A stretch of DNA of 64,000 nucleotides, taken from contig NZ_JCKI01000008.1 of the NCBI RefSeq assembly GCF_000708265.2, forward strand, positions 62,001 to 126,000, given 5' to 3'. The position numbers and the translations under genes were made by a program. Under the pieces are notes generated by a model. It ran no database searches. It worked only from the letters and a program-made list of their open reading frames with translations, and had not been told where the DNA came from. Positions 62,401 through 64,000 of the stretch are shown here, piece by piece (position 1 is the stretch's first letter; every line of letters starts with the position of its first letter). Source of the DNA: Pedobacter sp. R20-19 (GTDB taxonomy: Bacteria; Bacteroidota; Bacteroidia; Sphingobacteriales; Sphingobacteriaceae).

Positions 62401-63117
62401 ACCAATACTTAATGGCTTCGCATGCATTACCGAGTTTAAAAAAGCTTCCGCTGTTTGTCCGGATAATGTTCGACCGGAGGCATCGGTAATGGTTCCGGAG
62501 ATCATAATCTCCAGTTTGCGACCGATTACTTCTTCATATTTTTTTATGGCTACAATAGCAACTTTTGCGTTCAGGGTATCGAAAATAGTTTCAATTAAAA
62601 GCACATCTGAACCGCCATCTACCAAGCCACGAACTTGCTCATAATAAGCGGCTTCTAATTCATCGAAATAAACCGCCCGATAGCCAGGATCATTTACATT
62701 GGGAGACATGGATAGGGTTCTGTTGGTTGGGCCAATAGCACCTGCAACAAAACACTTGCGATCAGGGTGAGCCGCCATAAACTCATCGGCAGCTTCTTTG
62801 GCCACCCGGGCACCTTCAAAACTTAATTCATACGACAAATCTTCCATCTGGTAGTCAGCCATGGAAATTCTTTGTGTACTGAAGGTATTGGTCTCAATAA
62901 TATCAGCTCCTGCGCCTAAATATTCAAGATGTATGGCTTTAATAATATCCGGACGGGTGATGTTAAGCAAATCATTATTTCCTTTTACATCGCAAGGGTG
63001 ATCTTTAAACCGTTCACCTCTAAAATCCTCTTCCGTTAAAGTATAACGCTGAATCATCGTGCCCATAGCACCATCAATCACCAAAATACGTTTTTCTAAT
63101 TCTTCTCTTATGCTCAT
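59419..63117 (-). CDS. metH: Methionine synthase, B12-dependent
   Basis: 1232 residues, full length. The homocysteine domain (1 to about 330) ends in GGCCGTTPEHI with zinc Cys residues. The pterin-binding domain (about 345-620) has FVNVGERTNITGSPKF. The B12 domain (about 640-890) has KGDVHDIGKNI with the cobalt-binding His. The activation domain (about 900-1232) has RPAPGYPACPEH. It moves methyl from methyltetrahydrofolate to homocysteine. Around residues 1017-1029, NSKLQTPNPKM is encoded by a spacer-type tandem word (7-bp TTTGGAG units), an insertion in the activation domain. An SAM-I riboswitch lies upstream. Confidence 0.97.
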   Translation of the reverse strand: MSIREELEKRILVIDGAMGTMIQRYTLTEEDFRGERFKDHPCDVKGNNDLLNITRPDIIKAIHLEYLGAGADIIETNTFSTQRISMADYQMEDLSYELSFEGARVAKEAADEFMAAHPDRKCFVAGAIGPTNRTLSMSPNVNDPGYRAVYFDELEAAYYEQVRGLVDGGSDVLLIETIFDTLNAKVAIVAIKKYEEVIGRKLEIMISGTITDASGRTLSGQTAEAFLNSVMHAKPLSIGFNCALGAKEMRPHIEELAAKAGCYVSAYPNAGLPNEFGAYDEQPHETAHLVDDFIASGFVNIVGGCCGTTPEHIGCIAANARKALPRKIPVIQPYMRLSGLEPVTITPESIFVNVGERTNITGSPKFSKLILGGDYEAALAVALQQVEGGAQVIDVNMDEGMLDSEAAMTKFLNLIASEPDIAKLPIMVDSSKWSVIENGLKCLQGKGIVNSISLKEGEDKFRESARKIMQYGAAVVVMAFDEQGQADNYERRKEICKRSYDILVNEIGFPAEDIIFDPNILTVATGLEEHNNYAVDFINATRWIKENLPHAKVSGGVSNISFSFRGNNTVREAMHSAFLYHAIQAGLDMGIVNAGMLEVYQEIPPELLERVEDVLLNRRDDATERLVEYADTVKSKGKEVVKDEEWRKGPVEDRLSHSLVKGIVEYLDDDVEEARQKYARPIQVIEGPLMDGMNIVGDLFGAGKMFLPQVVKSARVMKKAVAYLLPFIEQEKLDNPDQNQSSSAGKVLMATVKGDVHDIGKNIVGVVLACNNFEIVDMGVMVPAQEIIKKAKEINADIIGLSGLITPSLDEMVHFAKEMEREGFTIPLIIGGATTSRIHAAVKVAPNYSGPAIHVLDASRSVTVCSTLMNPETKDDYVAGIKAEYEKAREAHLNKRSDKRFKTLEQAREHKFKIDFKPDLPIPEFTGTRVFDNYPLEELVPYIDWTPFFHTWELRGSYPKIFDDKNVGDEARKLFDDAQKLLKRILDEKLLTARGVIGFWPANAVGDDIELRVERTELGNSKLQTPNPKMVTIHTLRQQAEKVDGQPYYALSDFIAPKESGIQDYFGGFAVTTGIGIDALVEEFESNHDDYNSIMAKALADRLAEAFAERMHERVRKEYWGYAKDENLSNTELIKEEYAGIRPAPGYPACPEHTEKGTLFELLDAENKIGLRLTESYAMYPTAAVSGFYFAHPESRYFGLGKITKDQIEDYALRKNMSIEEVERWLSPNLAY
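60030..60065. repeat. Spacer-type 7-bp tandem word inside metH
   Basis: On the plus strand TTTGGAG repeats in tandem between TTTTGGGG and TTTCCCAACTC. It is read in frame within metH as NSKLQTPNPK. The same kind of word-built sequence otherwise lies only between genes in this window. Confidence 0.85.
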
Positions 63118-63120
63118 TGT

Positions 63121-63245
63121 TGTTTAGTAGCAAGTAGTTAGTATCGGATATCAAGATATGCTTGATGAACGACCTAACCCCAGATATAAGCAAAAAGTAT
63201 AGTTATTATCTTTATTGATACTTACTGCTTTATACCTGATACTTA
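63121..63245. repeat. AGTATC/GATACT word spacer upstream of metH
   Basis: The leader between metH and the riboswitch carries AGTATCGGATATCAAGATAT at 63140-63159 and, further up, TGATACTTACTGC and CCTGATACTTAAAA, which are inverse words. It is a loose member of the hairpin family seen at 3804 and 17840. It lies inside the 5' untranslated region, so it is transcribed. Confidence 0.55.
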
Positions 63246-63291
63246 AAAAAGGCTTATTCAAAAAGTTGGCACATGGATCGTACTTTCTAAA

Positions 63292-63391
63292 CTTATCTTT
63301 CTCCCGGTTAACCGAAATTAGAATGTAGCACCTTGTTGGCACAGGTTGCTAAGACTTCGTTGGGTCTAATCCCTCCGTCTTTCTTAATAAG
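63292..63391 (-). ncRNA. SAM-I (S-box) riboswitch upstream of metH
   Basis: Read on the minus strand, the segment has CTTATTAAG (P1 5' side), AGACGGAGGGATTAGACCC, then GAAGTCTTAGCAACC, a P3 arm ending in GGTGCTACATTC, and the closing AGATAAG. This order and the AGCAACC and GGTGCTA conserved blocks are those of the S-box. It would sense S-adenosylmethionine and lower expression of metH and the genes after it. The 175 bp between it and metH include GAATAAGCCTTTTTT, which could pair with the 5' P1 strand; a full expression platform is not clear. Confidence 0.9.
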
Positions 63392-63395
63392 CATA

Positions 63396-63427
63396 CAAAA
63401 ATGCAACAAAGCAACATCATTTCCAAA
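63396..63427 (-). promoter_or_regulatory. Promoter of the riboswitch-metH transcript
   Basis: On the minus strand TTTG (63427-63424), 20 nt, then CATTTTTG (63403-63396) fits the Bacteroidota -33/-7 pattern with one mismatch. The predicted start point falls at about 63391, the first base of the riboswitch, which supports both calls. Confidence 0.6.
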
Positions 63428-63457
63428 AATTATCGCTTTGCCGCCAAATAAAATTAC

Positions 63458-63485
63458 AAAGGCCATGCAAAAATGCACGGCCTTT
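63458..63485 (-). terminator. Terminator of the Bax-inhibitor-1 gene
   Basis: AAAGGCC-a-TGCA and TGCA-c-GGCCTTT pair around AAAA, 60 bp after the stop codon of the next gene. No gene lies between 63486 and 63545. Confidence 0.7.
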
Positions 63486-63545
63486 AAAATAATGTTTTGT
63501 GGTTAACCTTAAATCATTAAAATTTGATGACCAGGTTTTATTGAA

Positions 63546-64000
63546 TTATCTTCTGTTTCCGAAAAGACGTAGTAGTGAAACAAATAAGTTAATGAAGGTG
63601 ATATAAAGTGATAAGGCACCCATTATGGCTAATTTTTTGCTATCGGCCAATGCAATTTCATTCCCGCTCTCATCCAAACCTTCGCCAATTCTTTTAATTT
63701 CCTGAACTTTGTACGCCGTAAGTGCTGTAAAAATTGCCACACCAACAAAGCCTAAAATATAGTTTAAAGTTTCGCTGCCGATAAAGAAGTTGATCAGACT
63801 TACGATCACTAAGCCAATTACACCAGCCATCAGGATTGGTCCGAATTTACTTAAATCAACATCTGTTGTATATCCCATTATGGCCATAACAGCAAAAATA
63901 ACTGCTGCTGCAACGAAGCAAATTGCGACAGATATAGAAGTATAAATTAAAAGAATAAAACCTAGCATAACACCCGTTAACAAAGAATATAGCAGAAAAA
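63546..64000 (-). CDS. Bax inhibitor-1 / YccA family membrane protein (5' end beyond the window)
   Basis: The frame is open to the window edge; 151 codons are visible and the start is missing. About five membrane helices are present (for example FILLIYTSISVAICFVAAAVIF, GPILMAGVIGLVIVSLINFFI and IMGALSLYITFINLFVSLLRLFG). The helix LNYILGFVGVAIFTALTAYKVQEIKR and a C-terminal RLFGNRR fit the BI-1/YccA family. These are inner-membrane proteins linked to ion leak or protease (FtsH) control. TTG at 63983 or ATG at 63968 could be read as starts but the family needs about two more helices upstream. Confidence 0.85.
   Translation of the reverse strand, partial: FLLYSLLTGVMLGFILLIYTSISVAICFVAAAVIFAVMAIMGYTTDVDLSKFGPILMAGVIGLVIVSLINFFIGSETLNYILGFVGVAIFTALTAYKVQEIKRIGEGLDESGNEIALADSKKLAIMGALSLYITFINLFVSLLRLFGNRR

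Noticed and set aside
63151..63342. A 63-codon minus-strand frame upstream of metH
   Set aside because: It overlaps the SAM-I riboswitch and the word spacer, has no family features, and its product is low-complexity.

Overview
The window is a chromosomal segment of an AT-rich member of the Bacteroidota, most likely Sphingobacteriaceae and Pedobacter-like. The evidence is a full gldK-gldL-gldM-gldN type IX secretion/gliding cluster, gldB, an SprE/PorW lipoprotein, the split Bacteroidota ATP synthase operon (no atpD/atpC here), many lipoproteins with Bacteroidota-style signals, and promoter-like TTTG ... TAnnTTTG elements. The genus is inferred from gene content and style, not measured. Gene density is high and most genes are ordinary housekeeping genes.

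Layout. 0-12 kb: the start of nadE, a beta-barrel protein, gldB, a patatin, comB, gcvT, a DUF4256 protein, a GT4 glycosyltransferase, rnhB, a frameshifted GxxExxY gene in repeats, and an overlapping permease/GT2/flippase-like trio divergent from ruvC. 12-17 kb: envelope and lipoprotein genes, an e(P4)-type phosphatase, and a DUF4143 ATPase preceded by three 32-bp repeats. 17-23 kb: ATP synthase operon (atpZ-like, a 4-TM protein, atpB, E, F, H, A, G). 23-32 kb: porW/sprE, PBP1A, uvrC, and a NuiA-like inhibitor next to a secreted NucA-like nuclease. 32-39 kb: gldK-L-M-N with hemD and DUF4271. 39-49 kb: hemW, SDR, fasciclin, DUF3050, cupin, acetyltransferase, PfkB kinase, DUF2027-Smr, rsgA and a GyrI-like protein. 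49-54.4 kb: thrABC behind a Thr/Ile-rich leader peptide and an intrinsic terminator. 54.4-55.3 kb: a broken REP-associated (RAYT) transposase among hairpin repeats. 55-64 kb: sugar MFS transporter, two small exported proteins, metF, a four-helix-bundle (S23) gene, metH under an SAM-I riboswitch, and the 3' part of a Bax-inhibitor-1 gene.

Three functional themes stand out. (1) Secretion and gliding: gldB, porW/sprE and gldKLMN serve the type IX system that would export cell-surface and secreted proteins. (2) RNA-level control of amino-acid synthesis: thrABC has every part of a ribosome-stalling attenuator, and metH-S23-metF follows an SAM-I riboswitch. (3) Spacer repeats: many intergenic gaps are built of short word-like repeats or inverted repeats. 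These include one hairpin family present at two unrelated loci, elements touching the stop codons of four genes, a word translated in frame inside MetH, and inverted repeats flanking the small S23 and GxxExxY genes. The thr leader and the repeat-flanked small genes are the observations I consider most worth following up. No tRNA, rRNA, CRISPR array, prophage or intact insertion sequence was seen.
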